A DNA stretch of 64,000 nucleotides from Bacillota bacterium (GCA_023411395.1 JAEYOV010000076.1:186001-250000); one strand, 5' to 3'; counted from the stretch's first letter, positions 41,794 through 50,899 are shown. The notes: generated by a model not told the origin, from the letters alone. Numbers and translations: made by a program.

Positions 41794-42435
41794 ATGAAGA
41801 ATTTTGTCATCACCATCGCCCGGGGTTTTGGCAGCAACGGCAAGCAGATCGGGCTGAAAATCGCCGGCGATCTGAACATCAAGCTCATGGACAAGGAACT
41901 TTTGCAGTTGGCCTCCATTGAAAGCGGCATCAGCGAGGAGCTGTTCGCATTGGCGGATGAAAAGCTCAACCGCCACCTGCTGATGCAGGTGCCTGACCGG
42001 GAGCATTACGGCAACGTGCTTACCCCGGAAAACAGCAAATTTGTCTCGGATATCAACCTGTTCAACTATCAGGTGAAAATCCTTCGGATGCTGGCAAAAA
42101 CCGAATCCTTTATCGTCATGGGCAAGGCTGCCAACTATGTGCTCAGAGACCTTAACAACGTGGTCAGCGTCAATATCCAGGCACCCTTTGGCTACTGTGT
42201 CAAAACCATCATGGACCGTTCGGGTATGACCGAAAAGGAGGCGGCGCAGGCCGTACGCCGCACCGACAAATACCGCTCCGACTACCACAAGTATTATACC
42301 GGCCAGAATTGGAAGGACGCTGTCAACTATGACCTGTGCCTGAACAGCGACCGCATCGGGCAGGACAATTGCGCCGAAGTCATCAAGCAGTGCGTGAGCG
42401 CAAAGCTGGGCATTGATTTAAAGTCCCAGGCCTGA
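41794..42435 (+). CDS. Cytidylate-kinase-like family protein
   Basis: 213 residues from ATG 41794 (AAAGGAGAG upstream). P-loop-like start ITIARGFGSNGKQIGLKIAGDLNI: the pattern 'IsR.fGSGGr.ig..lA..Lgi' of the AAA/cytidylate kinase-like family with one Gly replaced (GSNGK). Later motifs: DKELLQLASIESGISEE, FIVMGKAANYVL and YYTGQNWKDAVNYDLCLNS. The family is frequent in gut Clostridia, lacks proven nucleotide-kinase function and may phosphorylate another small molecule. Region 41562-41793 upstream is AT-rich with no clear promoter. Confidence 0.85.
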   Translation: MKNFVITIARGFGSNGKQIGLKIAGDLNIKLMDKELLQLASIESGISEELFALADEKLNRHLLMQVPDREHYGNVLTPENSKFVSDINLFNYQVKILRMLAKTESFIVMGKAANYVLRDLNNVVSVNIQAPFGYCVKTIMDRSGMTEKEAAQAVRRTDKYRSDYHKYYTGQNWKDAVNYDLCLNSDRIGQDNCAEVIKQCVSAKLGIDLKSQA

Positions 42436-42489
42436 TTCAAGGAACCTAACTGTGCCTCCTGCCAATAAAAAATTCCACTGTAGGATGAC

Positions 42490-42523
42490 TGCCATCCGGC
42501 AAGGCGCCGGATGGCATTTTTTT
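42490..42523 (+). terminator. Intrinsic terminator after the cytidylate-kinase-like gene
   Basis: TGCCATCCGGC (42490-42500) pairs with GCCGGATGGCA (42506-42516), followed by seven T. It also lies at the end of the convergent AraC gene. Confidence 0.9.
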
Positions 42524-43338
42524 CATCCCCGCCGGAATTGTGTCGGCGTGATCCCCTTCTCCTGCCTGAACACCTCGCCCATGCGGGCGGCGCTCACAAA
42601 ACCGGAGGACACCGCCACCGCTTTTAAAGGCAGCCCCGTGTTTTTTAAAAGCGTCTCCGCCTGCCTGAGCCTGAGCATGGCCAGCGCCCTTTGCGGGGAC
42701 ATGCCGCAGTTTACAATGAATACCCGGAAAAGCTGGGACCGGCTCAGCCCCACAAAGGCTGCAACGTCCGTAATGCGCAGGTTGCGCTGAAAATTGGCCT
42801 CCATGTGCCAATAGGCCCGCTGAAAATACCGCTCGCTTTCCGGCGCGGCCCTTTTTCCATCCGCCGGGGTGACGCCTTGCCTCATCAGGGCAAACAGGCG
42901 GTACAGCCCGCCCATGGCGGCCATTTCCCGCATATCCAGCGAAGCCGAATCCTCATAGATATCCTGCAGGATCTTGACAGCACCGGCGCCATATTCCCCC
43001 AAGGACAGAACAGGGTTATGAGGCGTCAGGTGAAGCATGTCTGTCAGCACGGCAGCCTTCGCGCCCGAATAGCCGATCCAGCTATAGACCCAGGGGATAT
43101 GCGCATCCGCCGTGTAGACGGTGACTTCATGCGGGAAAATCATAAAACCCTGCCCCCTTGATACTTCAAACTGCCCCCAAGCATTCTGGAATACGCCCTT
43201 CCCCTGGGAAACAATATGTAAAAGATAGTAATCCCGCACGGCAGGCCCGAAGCTGTGCCGCGGTTCGCATGATTCGTTTCCGCAATCCCGCACATAAACC
43301 TCACTGTCGGCCCATGAAAATTCCCTGTACTGCTTCAT
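42523..43338 (-). CDS. AraC-family regulator (sugar-type, cupin sensor)
   Basis: About 271 residues; ATG 43338 is nearest to AAGGAT, TTG 43353 is an alternative. N-terminal cupin-like sensor (about 25-110: DYYLLHIVSQGKGVFQN, GQGFMIFPHEVTVYTAD, PWVYSWIGYSG) and a C-terminal double HTH (LRITDVAAFVGLSRSQLFRVF, LPLKAVAVSSGFVSAARMGEVF). This is the MelR/MsmR/RafR layout that senses alpha-galactosides in relatives. It is divergent from a GH4 glycosidase starting 126 bases away, which it very likely controls. Confidence 0.92.
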   Translation of the reverse strand: MKQYREFSWADSEVYVRDCGNESCEPRHSFGPAVRDYYLLHIVSQGKGVFQNAWGQFEVSRGQGFMIFPHEVTVYTADAHIPWVYSWIGYSGAKAAVLTDMLHLTPHNPVLSLGEYGAGAVKILQDIYEDSASLDMREMAAMGGLYRLFALMRQGVTPADGKRAAPESERYFQRAYWHMEANFQRNLRITDVAAFVGLSRSQLFRVFIVNCGMSPQRALAMLRLRQAETLLKNTGLPLKAVAVSSGFVSAARMGEVFRQEKGITPTQFRRG

Positions 43339-43398
43339 ATCCTTGCCATCCAATCTTTTTGATGCAACATTTCACGTATATTATGCAACACCAGCCGC

Positions 43399-43427
43399 TT
43401 GTGCGCAAGGAGCAATATCACTATACT
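43399..43427 (+). promoter_or_regulatory. Promoter of the GH4 glycosidase
   Basis: TTGTGC (43399-43404), 17-nt spacer, TATACT (43422-43427); leader of about 30 nt. Lies in the AraC-GH4 divergent region. Confidence 0.65.
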
Positions 43428-43464
43428 TGTATATATCTGCTCGTTTAAGGAGGAACAAAAAATT

Positions 43465-44772
43465 ATGGCCAAAATCACGTTCATGGGCGCCGGTTCCACC
43501 GTGTTTGCCAAGAATGTGCTGGGCGACAGTATGCTGACGCCTTCGCTCAGTGATTCCGTCATCGCCCTGTACGACATTGATCCGGAAAGGCTCAAGGAAT
43601 CCCGGCTCATGCTGGAAACCATCAACCGCAACAACGGCGGCAAGGCCACCATCAAGGCATATCTCGGGGTGGAAAATCGCAAGGAAGCGCTTAAAGGCGC
43701 CAATTACGTCGTCAATGCCATCCAAGTAGGCGGGTATGAGCCCTGCACGGTGACGGATTTTGAGGTGCCCAAGAAGTACGGCCTCAAGCAAACCATCGGT
43801 GATACACTGGGAATCGGCGGCATCTTCCGGGCCCTGCGCACCATCCCCGTCATGCTGGACTTTGCCAGGGACATGGAGGAAGTCTGCCCCAATGCCTGGT
43901 TTTTGAATTACACCAACCCCATGGCCATGCTCACCGGGGCCATGCTTCGTTTGACAAGCATCAAAACCGTGGGCCTTTGCCACAGCGTGCAGGCCTGCGT
44001 GCCGGATCTTTTGAAGGGCCTGCAAATGGACTATGACCCCAAAATGCAGTGGCTGATCGCGGGCATCAACCACCAGGCCTGGCTTTTGTCCCTGACGCAG
44101 GATGGAAAGGACCTGTACCCGGAGGTCAAACGCCGGGCTGAAGCGCGCACGGAAAAGCGCCACGACATGGTGCGTTACGAGATCATGAAGCGCTTTGGCT
44201 ACTACGTCACCGAGTCCAGCGAGCACAACGCGGAGTACATGCCCTATTTCATCAAGGACAAATATCCCGAACTGATTGAACGGTTCAACATCCCCCTGGA
44301 CGAATACCCCCGCCGCTGCGTGGAGCAGATCAGGCGCTGGGTTAAGCAGCGGGACGCGCTTTTGAACAACCAGGATCTCACCCACGTCCGCTCCCACGAA
44401 TACGCAAGCTTCATCATGGAAGCCATGGAAACCAACGTGCCCTACAAGATCGGCGGCAACGTGCTGAACACCGGCCTCATCACCAACCTGCCCCAAAACG
44501 CGGTGGTGGAAGTCCCCTGCATGGTGGATGCCGGCGGCGTGACCCCCACGTATGTTGGCAGCCTGCCGGAACAGTGCGCCGCCATGAACCGCACCAACGT
44601 AAACGTGCAGCTTCTGACCATTGAAGCGGCGCGCACGCTGAAAAAAGAGTACATCTATCAGGCCGCCATGATGGACCCCCATTGCCAGAGCGAGCTGTCC
44701 ATCGATGATATCGTGGCCATGTGCGACGAATTGATCATGGCGCATGAGGGCTGGCTGCCGGAGTATCATTAA
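43465..44772 (+). CDS. GH4 family glycosidase, alpha-galactosidase-like (MelA type)
   Basis: 435 residues from ATG 43465 (GGAGG ten bases upstream). NAD-binding GAGSTVFAKN (8-17), D at the end of the second strand (ALYDIDPERL), NYTNPMAML, the Mn2+-binding CHS at 172-174 (GLCHSVQ) and INHQAW with H203. GH4 enzymes cleave by NAD+-dependent redox elimination. The CHSVQ variant points to MelA-type alpha-galactosidase or alpha-glucuronidase rather than 6-phospho-glucosidase (which has CNxP). No transporter gene adjoins; the nearest sugar ABC system lies 9 kb away in another unit. Confidence 0.9.
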   Translation: MAKITFMGAGSTVFAKNVLGDSMLTPSLSDSVIALYDIDPERLKESRLMLETINRNNGGKATIKAYLGVENRKEALKGANYVVNAIQVGGYEPCTVTDFEVPKKYGLKQTIGDTLGIGGIFRALRTIPVMLDFARDMEEVCPNAWFLNYTNPMAMLTGAMLRLTSIKTVGLCHSVQACVPDLLKGLQMDYDPKMQWLIAGINHQAWLLSLTQDGKDLYPEVKRRAEARTEKRHDMVRYEIMKRFGYYVTESSEHNAEYMPYFIKDKYPELIERFNIPLDEYPRRCVEQIRRWVKQRDALLNNQDLTHVRSHEYASFIMEAMETNVPYKIGGNVLNTGLITNLPQNAVVEVPCMVDAGGVTPTYVGSLPEQCAAMNRTNVNVQLLTIEAARTLKKEYIYQAAMMDPHCQSELSIDDIVAMCDELIMAHEGWLPEYH

Positions 44773-44860
44773 GTTCAGATCATTTCATTCAGGTTATACC
44801 AATCAAAAACATCAATGCAGCCATAAGCATGGACTCTGAAGGAGATACCAACCCCGCAGA

Positions 44861-44943
44861 CTGTCATCCCTCACTGCGTGAAGGATCTTGGCGTTTCATG
44901 ATTACGCCAAGATCCTTCGCCACTGCGTTCCTCAGGATGACAG
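44861..44943. repeat. Long palindromic intergenic repeat
   Basis: Core stem AAGGATCTTGGCGT (44881-44894) with ACGCCAAGATCCTT (44904-44917), loop nine nt, perfect 14 bp. Outer arms CTGTCATCC (44861-44869) and GGATGACAG (44935-44943) also pair. The same words occur at 36033-36057. The rest of the 44773-45115 gap shows no convincing gene; a short minus-strand frame there has no start or ribosome site. Confidence 0.75.
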
Positions 44944-45115
44944 TGCGCGGAGCTTTATTATATTCTATGGGTAATGCTCATCAATGCATTTTTGTATTAA
45001 GATAATGTGAAAATGCATTTTGCCTGCTGTCCCTCCAACGGGGGATGCCAGGCAGAATCCTTCATCATCAAAAGCGGGGTTATCATAGATTTGTGAACGC
45101 ACGTCAAACTTAACA

Positions 45116-46048
45116 TCAACCGTGCCGGCTTTCTCTTTGCTCCATAACGGCTTCCAGCGCCATCTTTGCCGCGCCCATGGCGGCATCCTGCCTTGGCTGT
45201 ATGCAGGCCAGGGCAGGAAACCGGCAGACAAGCTCCGTTTCCACCTGCTTGCGGATCGGCAGAATTTGGGTCAGGATGCTTCCGGCAAGCGCAATTGTAC
45301 CCATCTGAAGCGACAGGCGGTCAATGACCGTGGCGGCCATCAAAAAAAGCTCCCCGGCTGCCTTGCCCGCAACCGTCCCGGCAACCTCATCCCCATGTGA
45401 TAGCGCGGGGATCAAAAGTGGGGCAAGCGAAGCGATCCTTGCTTTGTCCGTAGCCGGGTCATATACATAGCGGACCAGCTCCTCCATGGCAGATATGCCA
45501 AGGGCATCAAACACCTGCCCGGTCAAACAGGTGGCGGGACCCCGTTGGTCTGACGCATGCGCCACGGACGTGAGGATATCCCGGCCAATGGCATAGCCGC
45601 TCCCCTCATCGCCGATGACATGGCCCCATCCCCCGCAGCGGGCGGTTTCGCCCCGGCTGTTTCTGCTCAGAGCTACCGAGCCCGTGCCAGAAATGAGCAC
45701 CGCGCCTTCCCGGCCCACGGCACCAAAGAGCATGGTTTCATGGTCGCCCGCCAGGCGCAGTTCCCCCGTAAACCCTTCATCCCGGATGGCCTGCTGAAGC
45801 AGCGCCCGGGCGGCGGGATTACTGGCGCCGGCAAAGCCAATTTGCATAAGCACACAGCCCTTTAGCCCGCCAGGCATATTTTTCATATCCGTGACAGCTT
45901 CCCGCACGGTTTGCCGAACCTGTTCCGGGGTGTTGCCATTGGGGTTCAGAGGCCCGAAGGATGCCCGGCCCAGAAGGTTGCCATCCATATCCATATGGAC
46001 CACGGCGGTTTTCGTGCCGCCGCCGTCCCAGCCGGTCACATAGGCCAT
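45116..46048 (-). CDS. murK: BadF/BadG-type sugar kinase, probable MurNAc/GlcNAc kinase
   Basis: 310 residues. ASKHA fold: phosphate-1 loop GWDGGGTKTAV (7-17), second phosphate loop LISGTGSVALSRNSRG (about 118-133), CGGWGHVIGDEGSGYAIGRD (138-157) typical of N-acetylhexosamine kinases of the BadF/BadG/BcrA family. Clostridial MurK of this family phosphorylates MurNAc and GlcNAc at C6. It starts three bases after nagZ, with its ribosome site inside nagZ. With no PTS to make MurNAc-6-phosphate, this kinase would provide the substrate of the MurQ etherase encoded two genes upstream. GlcNAc specificity is equally possible. Confidence 0.82.
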   Translation of the reverse strand: MAYVTGWDGGGTKTAVVHMDMDGNLLGRASFGPLNPNGNTPEQVRQTVREAVTDMKNMPGGLKGCVLMQIGFAGASNPAARALLQQAIRDEGFTGELRLAGDHETMLFGAVGREGAVLISGTGSVALSRNSRGETARCGGWGHVIGDEGSGYAIGRDILTSVAHASDQRGPATCLTGQVFDALGISAMEELVRYVYDPATDKARIASLAPLLIPALSHGDEVAGTVAGKAAGELFLMAATVIDRLSLQMGTIALAGSILTQILPIRKQVETELVCRFPALACIQPRQDAAMGAAKMALEAVMEQRESRHG

Positions 46049-46051
46049 TTT

Positions 46052-47617
46052 TTACATCTCCCTTCGCAGCTTTACGGGCAGCCGGCCCGGCGCTTTTCCC
46101 CTGCCCGAAAGCACCCCGGCAACGGCCCGAAGGCTAAGCAGGTCATAGCTATAGACGGCCAGGGAATATATATTTTCTGGAAGGCCGGCAAGGTCATACG
46201 GGTTAAGCAGCGCTATGCAGATGACCGGGATGCCCGTTTGGGCAAGCGCCTGTGCCATATGAAGCTGCCCCTTGCGCAGATGGCCGTTTTGGGTGCCCAG
46301 GACAAGGCAGGTATGACCCCGGGCCTCTGCTGCGACCTCACCGATTTCCGAATCATCCGGGTCGGCCGAGGTAAGGCGCCATTCCCCGCCCAATGCATGT
46401 GCCATGAACCCGGAAAAATGGATGAGGGAATCCTCCGGGTTCATGGCGTTGTTCAGGCGGAAGGGAAGGCAGCCCAGAAAAAGCGGAGCACTGCCCAAAG
46501 GCGGGCGGCCGGATGGGGGCACATTCACCTCCGTCACCGCCTCGGCCATCATGCGGGCAGCAGCCTCCCGGTGGGCTTCGCATCCCACCGCTTCACGGGG
46601 CGGTACATTAGGAGACTGAAGATTTTGCTTATATTGCAAGATCTTTTCAACGGAAGATTCCATCTCTCCCGCGTCGAGCCGGCCTTCCCCAAGCGCCCTG
46701 AGCATGGCACCGGCCGTCTCCCCCGCCAATTGGACGCTGTGTGAGATAAAAATCAGGTCCACCCCGGCCTGTGCCGCCATAAGGCTGCCCGCAACGGTGC
46801 CGTAATGGCCCGCGACGGCGTTCATCATCATGCAGTCGCTGAGCACCAGGCCCGAAAAGCCCAACTTCTCCTTCAAGAGCCCGGTGACGATGCGCCGGGA
46901 CATGGTGGCGGGCACCTTCTCCTTCTCCAATTGGGGAAACAGGATGTGGGAGGTCATGACGGCGGGGACGCCGGCGGCAATGGCATCTTTAAAGCTTTTG
47001 AGCTCGCAGGCCAAAAGCTCCTGAAGGGATTTGTCCACGCAGGGCAGGCCTACATGGGAATCCGCCGCCGTGTCGCCGTGGCCGGGAAAATGCTTGGCGG
47101 CGCAGAGTATGCCCGCATCCAGAAGCCCTCGGATCGTCTGCGTGCCGTAGGCGCCAGCCGTATCCGGCGTATCGCCGTAGCTTCTGACGCCGATGACGGG
47201 GTTTTGGGGATTGGAATTGATGTCCATCACCGGTGCAAGATTGAAATTCACACCTAGGGCAGCAAGCTCCCGGCCGGTAATGACGCCGGCATCATAGGCG
47301 TTATGCGTTTTCCCAGTGGCTGCAATGGCCATGGCGCTGGGGAAAATGGTGGCGTCGGCCGGAAGGCGGGATACCGGGCCGCCCTCCTGATCGATGGCGA
47401 TGAAGGCCGGATGGCCCGTTTCCGAAAAGACCAAGTTTTGAATGTTTCCGCACAATCGCATAAGCTGCGCCATGCCGGCAACATTCTCCTTGAAAAGGAT
47501 CACATTGCCGATTTTGTGCTCCTTCACCAGCCGGACGAAAGCATCACTCATTTTCGTGCCGGGAAAACCGGCGGCCAGCCGCTGGCCTATTTTCTGGCGG
47601 TCTGTCAACGCTATCAT
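46052..47617 (-). CDS. nagZ: GH3 beta-N-acetylglucosaminidase (NagZ type)
   Basis: 521 residues from ATG 47617 (GGAGGG six bases upstream). FIAIDQEGGPVSRL (72-85), KHFPGHGDT (175-183, with the catalytic His/Asp loop of NagZ) and nucleophile D261 in LVLSDCMMM. A C-terminal domain of about 170 residues (alpha/beta, GH3_C type) follows. No signal peptide, so unlike the secreted B. subtilis enzyme it acts in the cytoplasm, removing GlcNAc from GlcNAc-MurNAc or muropeptides. In the operon murR-murQ-nagZ-murK. Confidence 0.93.
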   Translation of the reverse strand: MIALTDRQKIGQRLAAGFPGTKMSDAFVRLVKEHKIGNVILFKENVAGMAQLMRLCGNIQNLVFSETGHPAFIAIDQEGGPVSRLPADATIFPSAMAIAATGKTHNAYDAGVITGRELAALGVNFNLAPVMDINSNPQNPVIGVRSYGDTPDTAGAYGTQTIRGLLDAGILCAAKHFPGHGDTAADSHVGLPCVDKSLQELLACELKSFKDAIAAGVPAVMTSHILFPQLEKEKVPATMSRRIVTGLLKEKLGFSGLVLSDCMMMNAVAGHYGTVAGSLMAAQAGVDLIFISHSVQLAGETAGAMLRALGEGRLDAGEMESSVEKILQYKQNLQSPNVPPREAVGCEAHREAAARMMAEAVTEVNVPPSGRPPLGSAPLFLGCLPFRLNNAMNPEDSLIHFSGFMAHALGGEWRLTSADPDDSEIGEVAAEARGHTCLVLGTQNGHLRKGQLHMAQALAQTGIPVICIALLNPYDLAGLPENIYSLAVYSYDLLSLRAVAGVLSGRGKAPGRLPVKLRREM

Positions 47618-47649
47618 AAAACGCCCTCCAAAGCGGCCGCCGGACAACG

Positions 47650-48564
47650 CTACGCCCTCTTCCCCACAAGCTGGTCCACCGCCCGGCGCACGAACCCGTT
47701 TTGTACTTCCAGCGCCTTCACGGCGGATGAATAATCCGCCCGGGATAAGGCCATAACGATGGCCGCCTTTGGGTTTCCCCGCGCTTTTTGCAAAAGCGCC
47801 TCGGCATCGGCCCTATCGTCAAGATCCAGGGCATACTTCACGATGCGCACCGCCCGGTCGTTCAATTTTGTATTGCTGGGCTTCATATCCACCATCAGGT
47901 TTTTGTAGACCTTCCCCAACTGAACCATGGTCAGGGTGGAAAGCATGTTCAGCACCATTTTGGTAGCGGTGCCCGCCTTCAGGCGCGTGGAACCGGAAAG
48001 GATCTCCGGCCCTGTGGGCAGCTCGATCGCCAGATCGGCATGGCGGGAGATGACGGAGCCCATGTTGCAGCTCAGTGCAATGCCGTATGCCCCCCGCTTC
48101 CTGGCGGAATCAAGCACCCCCACGCAATAGGGAGCGTACCCGCTGGAGCTGATGGCCACCAGTACATCCTTTTCACACAGGCCGTATTTTTGCATATCCT
48201 CCCGCCCCAGGTCAGGCGAATCTTCCGCGCCCTCAATGGAAAAGCGCAGCGCCGAATCACCCCCGGCGATGACCCCCACCACCAGGCCGGGCTCCACCCC
48301 AAAGGTGGGCGGGCATTCGGAAGCGTCCAATACCCCCAGCCGCCCGCTGGTGCCCGCGCCGGCATAAAAAAGCCGCCCGCCGGCCTTTAAGCGGGAGGAG
48401 ATGGCCTCGATGGCCTTGGCAATTTGCGGCAGCGCCGTTTTCACCGCTTCGGACGCCTGGCTGTCGATGGCGTTCATCAGCGTAGCGGCCTGAAATGGCG
48501 TCATATCATCCAGCCTTACGCTTTGCTGGTTGACCTGCTCCGTGGAAAGCTCCTCAAAATTCAT
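47650..48564 (-). CDS. murQ: N-acetylmuramic acid 6-phosphate etherase
   Basis: 304 residues, full length. SIS fold with GAGTSGRLGVLDASECPPTF (69-88); catalytic E83 and E114 (in EGAED) occupy the same positions as in E. coli MurQ. KAGTATKMVLNMLSTLTMVQLGK and NTKLNDRAVRIV are further family blocks. It cleaves the D-lactyl ether of MurNAc-6-P to GlcNAc-6-P and D-lactate. It lies between the MurR regulator and NagZ. Confidence 0.97.
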   Translation of the reverse strand: MNFEELSTEQVNQQSVRLDDMTPFQAATLMNAIDSQASEAVKTALPQIAKAIEAISSRLKAGGRLFYAGAGTSGRLGVLDASECPPTFGVEPGLVVGVIAGGDSALRFSIEGAEDSPDLGREDMQKYGLCEKDVLVAISSSGYAPYCVGVLDSARKRGAYGIALSCNMGSVISRHADLAIELPTGPEILSGSTRLKAGTATKMVLNMLSTLTMVQLGKVYKNLMVDMKPSNTKLNDRAVRIVKYALDLDDRADAEALLQKARGNPKAAIVMALSRADYSSAVKALEVQNGFVRRAVDQLVGKRA

Positions 48565-48611
48565 AGCGTTCTTCCTTTCGCCAGGCCATTTGAGCTACCG
48601 CACAAGGGAAA

Positions 48612-49463
48612 CTATTTGGCTTTTTTATAGCTGGCCGCCCACAGGGAACGGTCCAGTATGGTCCTGGCCTCCTCATATTCCTGGGAGATTACGGCGGAGA
48701 ACAGCAAATCCACAATATGCAGCATGGCAATGCGGGAGGATGTGGCTCCGGTACGCACCGCCACCTCGGAGCAGGCCACGTGAAGCTGTATGTCACAGCG
48801 CTCCGAAAGGGGATTGGGAGCGTATTTTGTCACGGAGATGGTGGTTGCGCCCCCCTGCCTGGCCACCTGCAGCGTGGCAAGGGTGTCGCTGGTCTGCCCG
48901 GAATAGGAGAAGAACACCGCCACATCGTCCTTTTGCAGGCTGGCCGCGCATACCACCTGCACATGCGGGTCCTGCGTGGTAAAGGAAACCTTGCCGATGC
49001 GCAGGAATTTATGCTGGGCATCCAGGGCAACCAGGGCGGAAATACCCATGCCGTAAAAATCCACCCGCTTTGCCTTGTGAATGGCCTGCACAGCCTCTTC
49101 CAGTTCTGTGTAGGACAATACCTGCATCGTGCTTTTCAGGCCCTCAATGTTGCGGCGGGTGGTATCCTCCATGATATGGCTCAGGTCGCTGCCCGCCTGT
49201 ACATCGGTGTAGGTCAGCGGGCTTTCCTTTTGTACCGCCAGATTGGCGGACAAAGCCATGCAGAAATCCTTGAATCCTCTATATCCGTTCAGCTTGCACA
49301 GCCGGACCACGGTGGTTTTGCTGGTGTGGCACGCCTTGGCCACCTCGTCGATGGGCGTGCCCACCAATTGCGCCCGGTGATGCAGAAAATAGGCGGCTAC
49401 CCGCTGTTCCGCGGGGGAAAATGTGTCCATCAGCTCCTGAAGCTTGAGGATGCAATCCGTCAT
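48612..49463 (-). CDS. murR: MurR/RpiR-family regulator with SIS domain
   Basis: 283 residues. N-terminal RpiR-type HTH (about 1-78: FSPAEQRVAAYFLHHRAQLV, EVAKACHTSKTTVVRLCKLNGYRGFKDF as two blocks) and C-terminal SIS domain (about 125-255: RVDFYGMGISALVALDAQHKF, VAVFFSYSGQTSDTLATLQVA). MurR relatives sense MurNAc-6-P through the SIS domain and repress MurNAc catabolism. First gene of the leftward operon, 268 bases from the divergent namZ, so it can control both directions. Confidence 0.93.
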   Translation of the reverse strand: MTDCILKLQELMDTFSPAEQRVAAYFLHHRAQLVGTPIDEVAKACHTSKTTVVRLCKLNGYRGFKDFCMALSANLAVQKESPLTYTDVQAGSDLSHIMEDTTRRNIEGLKSTMQVLSYTELEEAVQAIHKAKRVDFYGMGISALVALDAQHKFLRIGKVSFTTQDPHVQVVCAASLQKDDVAVFFSYSGQTSDTLATLQVARQGGATTISVTKYAPNPLSERCDIQLHVACSEVAVRTGATSSRIAMLHIVDLLFSAVISQEYEEARTILDRSLWAASYKKAK

Positions 49464-49569
49464 ACAAATTCCCCTTGCCTTCGCCTTTGTACAGGCGCTT
49501 ATTCAGGCCACGCCCTTGTGGCCGCTGTCCGCCCCGCATACGGTTCGGGGTTTCTATGGTGCTGCTTCT

Positions 49570-49598
49570 ATTTTACCATAGGAATTGAATTGCGCAAT
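49570..49598 (-). promoter_or_regulatory. murR promoter with overlapping palindrome
   Basis: Minus strand TTGCGC (49597-49592), 16-nt spacer, TAAAAT (49575-49570). The -35 lies within a perfect palindrome ATTGCGCAAT (49589-49598), a candidate MurR operator. Confidence 0.5.
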
Positions 49599-49636
49599 AA
49601 GTTACAAAAAAAATTTTATTATCGAAAAAAATTACA

Positions 49637-49665
49637 TTTACTTTTTAGGGAAACACTGCTACAAT
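49637..49665 (+). promoter_or_regulatory. Promoter of the namZ operon
   Basis: TTTACT (49637-49642), 17-nt spacer, TACAAT (49660-49665), 66 nt before the namZ start. The 49599-49636 stretch is extremely A/T rich and may act as an UP element. Confidence 0.6.
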
Positions 49666-49731
49666 AAACATCAGATCGACCCTTTCCCCCATCAGGCGTG
49701 TGCTTCGCCAAAGGAAAGGAGGTTCACGAAG

Positions 49732-50886
49732 ATGAAAGCCAGGGTGCTGTGCGGACTGGATCAATTGGATCAGGCGGACCTTGTGCTTCGCGGCCGGCGC
49801 ATCGGTCTGATGACAAACCCCACCGGTATCGACCGGGGCTTTCATTCCGCCATCGATATCCTTTTTGCGCATTACCGGCTGAACGCATTGTTTGCCTGTG
49901 AGCACGGCGTGCGGGGAGACGCGCAGGCCGGGGCGGAGATAGACACTTTCGAAGACCCCGGCACGGGTGTGATGGTGTATAGCTGCTACGGCAAGACCAG
50001 TCATCTGTCGCCGGACATGCTGGACGCCTTTGAAGTGCTGGTGTTCGACATGCAGGATGTGGGAGCGCGGTTTTTCACCTATCTTTACTCCCTTTCCTAT
50101 GCCATGGAGGCCTGCTCCCGGATGGGAAAGCCCGTCATCGTGCTGGACCGGCCCAATCCCGTGGGCGGCACGCAGGTATCGGGAACGCTGCTTGACACGC
50201 GCTTCCATTCTTTTGTGGGGGAATACCCCCTGCCCACCCGCTATGGGCTGACCATTGGCGAATACGCATTGTGGGTAAAGGACCATCTCCATTTGAAGCT
50301 TGATTTGACGGTGGTGCCCTTGTCCGGCTGGCGGCGGGACATGTATTTTGAAAATACGGGCCTTCACTGGGTGGCTCCCTCCCCCAACTGCCCCACGCCG
50401 GAAACCGCTGTTGTATACAGCGGTACCTGCATCTTTGAGGGCACCAACCTTTCCGAAGGCCGTGGCACAACGCTGCCCTTCCAACTGATCGGCGCGCCGT
50501 ATGTGGATTGCGGCGAGCTGGAAAAGCGCATGGCGGCCTTGCGCCTTCCGGGCCTTCACTTCCGCCGCGCAAGCTTCACGCCCCAATTCTCCAAATGGTC
50601 GGGGAAAACGTGCCATGGCGTGCAGATGCATGTAACAGACCGGCTGGCGGCCGACCCCTTTGCCGGCGGGCTAATGCTGCTGGAGCAGATCCGCCTGCTG
50701 CACCCGGATGATTTTGCGTTCCGCGCCCCGGAGGACGGTTCAGACGATATCTGGACCATTGACCGCCTTTTAGGCACCGATGATTACCGCAAGGGGAGGC
50801 TGGACGCCGGCGGGCTGATTCAGGCCCACCACCCTCTGGTAAAAGAATTCGCGGCCCAGAAGAAACGGTTTGAACTGTATCCATAA
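49732..50886 (+). CDS. namZ: NamZ-type exo-beta-N-acetylmuramidase (DUF1343, GH171)
   Basis: 384 residues from ATG 49732 (AAGGAGG upstream). DUF1343 marks: GRRIGLMTNPTGID, LFACEHGVRGDAQAG, VFDMQDVGARFFTYLYSLSYAM, VLDRPNPVGG, FVGEYPLPTRYGLTIGE and GTNLSEGRGTTLPFQLIGAP. NamZ cleaves terminal MurNAc from the non-reducing end of glycan strands. B. subtilis NamZ (YbbC) is secreted; this one has no signal peptide, so it should act on imported oligosaccharides. First gene of the rightward operon that includes an ABC importer. Confidence 0.92.
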   Translation: MKARVLCGLDQLDQADLVLRGRRIGLMTNPTGIDRGFHSAIDILFAHYRLNALFACEHGVRGDAQAGAEIDTFEDPGTGVMVYSCYGKTSHLSPDMLDAFEVLVFDMQDVGARFFTYLYSLSYAMEACSRMGKPVIVLDRPNPVGGTQVSGTLLDTRFHSFVGEYPLPTRYGLTIGEYALWVKDHLHLKLDLTVVPLSGWRRDMYFENTGLHWVAPSPNCPTPETAVVYSGTCIFEGTNLSEGRGTTLPFQLIGAPYVDCGELEKRMAALRLPGLHFRRASFTPQFSKWSGKTCHGVQMHVTDRLAADPFAGGLMLLEQIRLLHPDDFAFRAPEDGSDDIWTIDRLLGTDDYRKGRLDAGGLIQAHHPLVKEFAAQKKRFELYP

Positions 50887-50899
50887 GGAGGGAAAAGCT

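Noticed and set aside
43381..44769. 462-codon minus-strand frame opposite the GH4 gene
   Set aside because: His/Gly-rich shadow frame of a clear GH4 enzyme; no ribosome site or domain.
44965..45115. Short minus-strand frame ending CIDEHYP downstream of the kinase gene
   Set aside because: Some protein-like character, but no start codon with a ribosome site and it overlaps the end of the kinase gene; perhaps a remnant.
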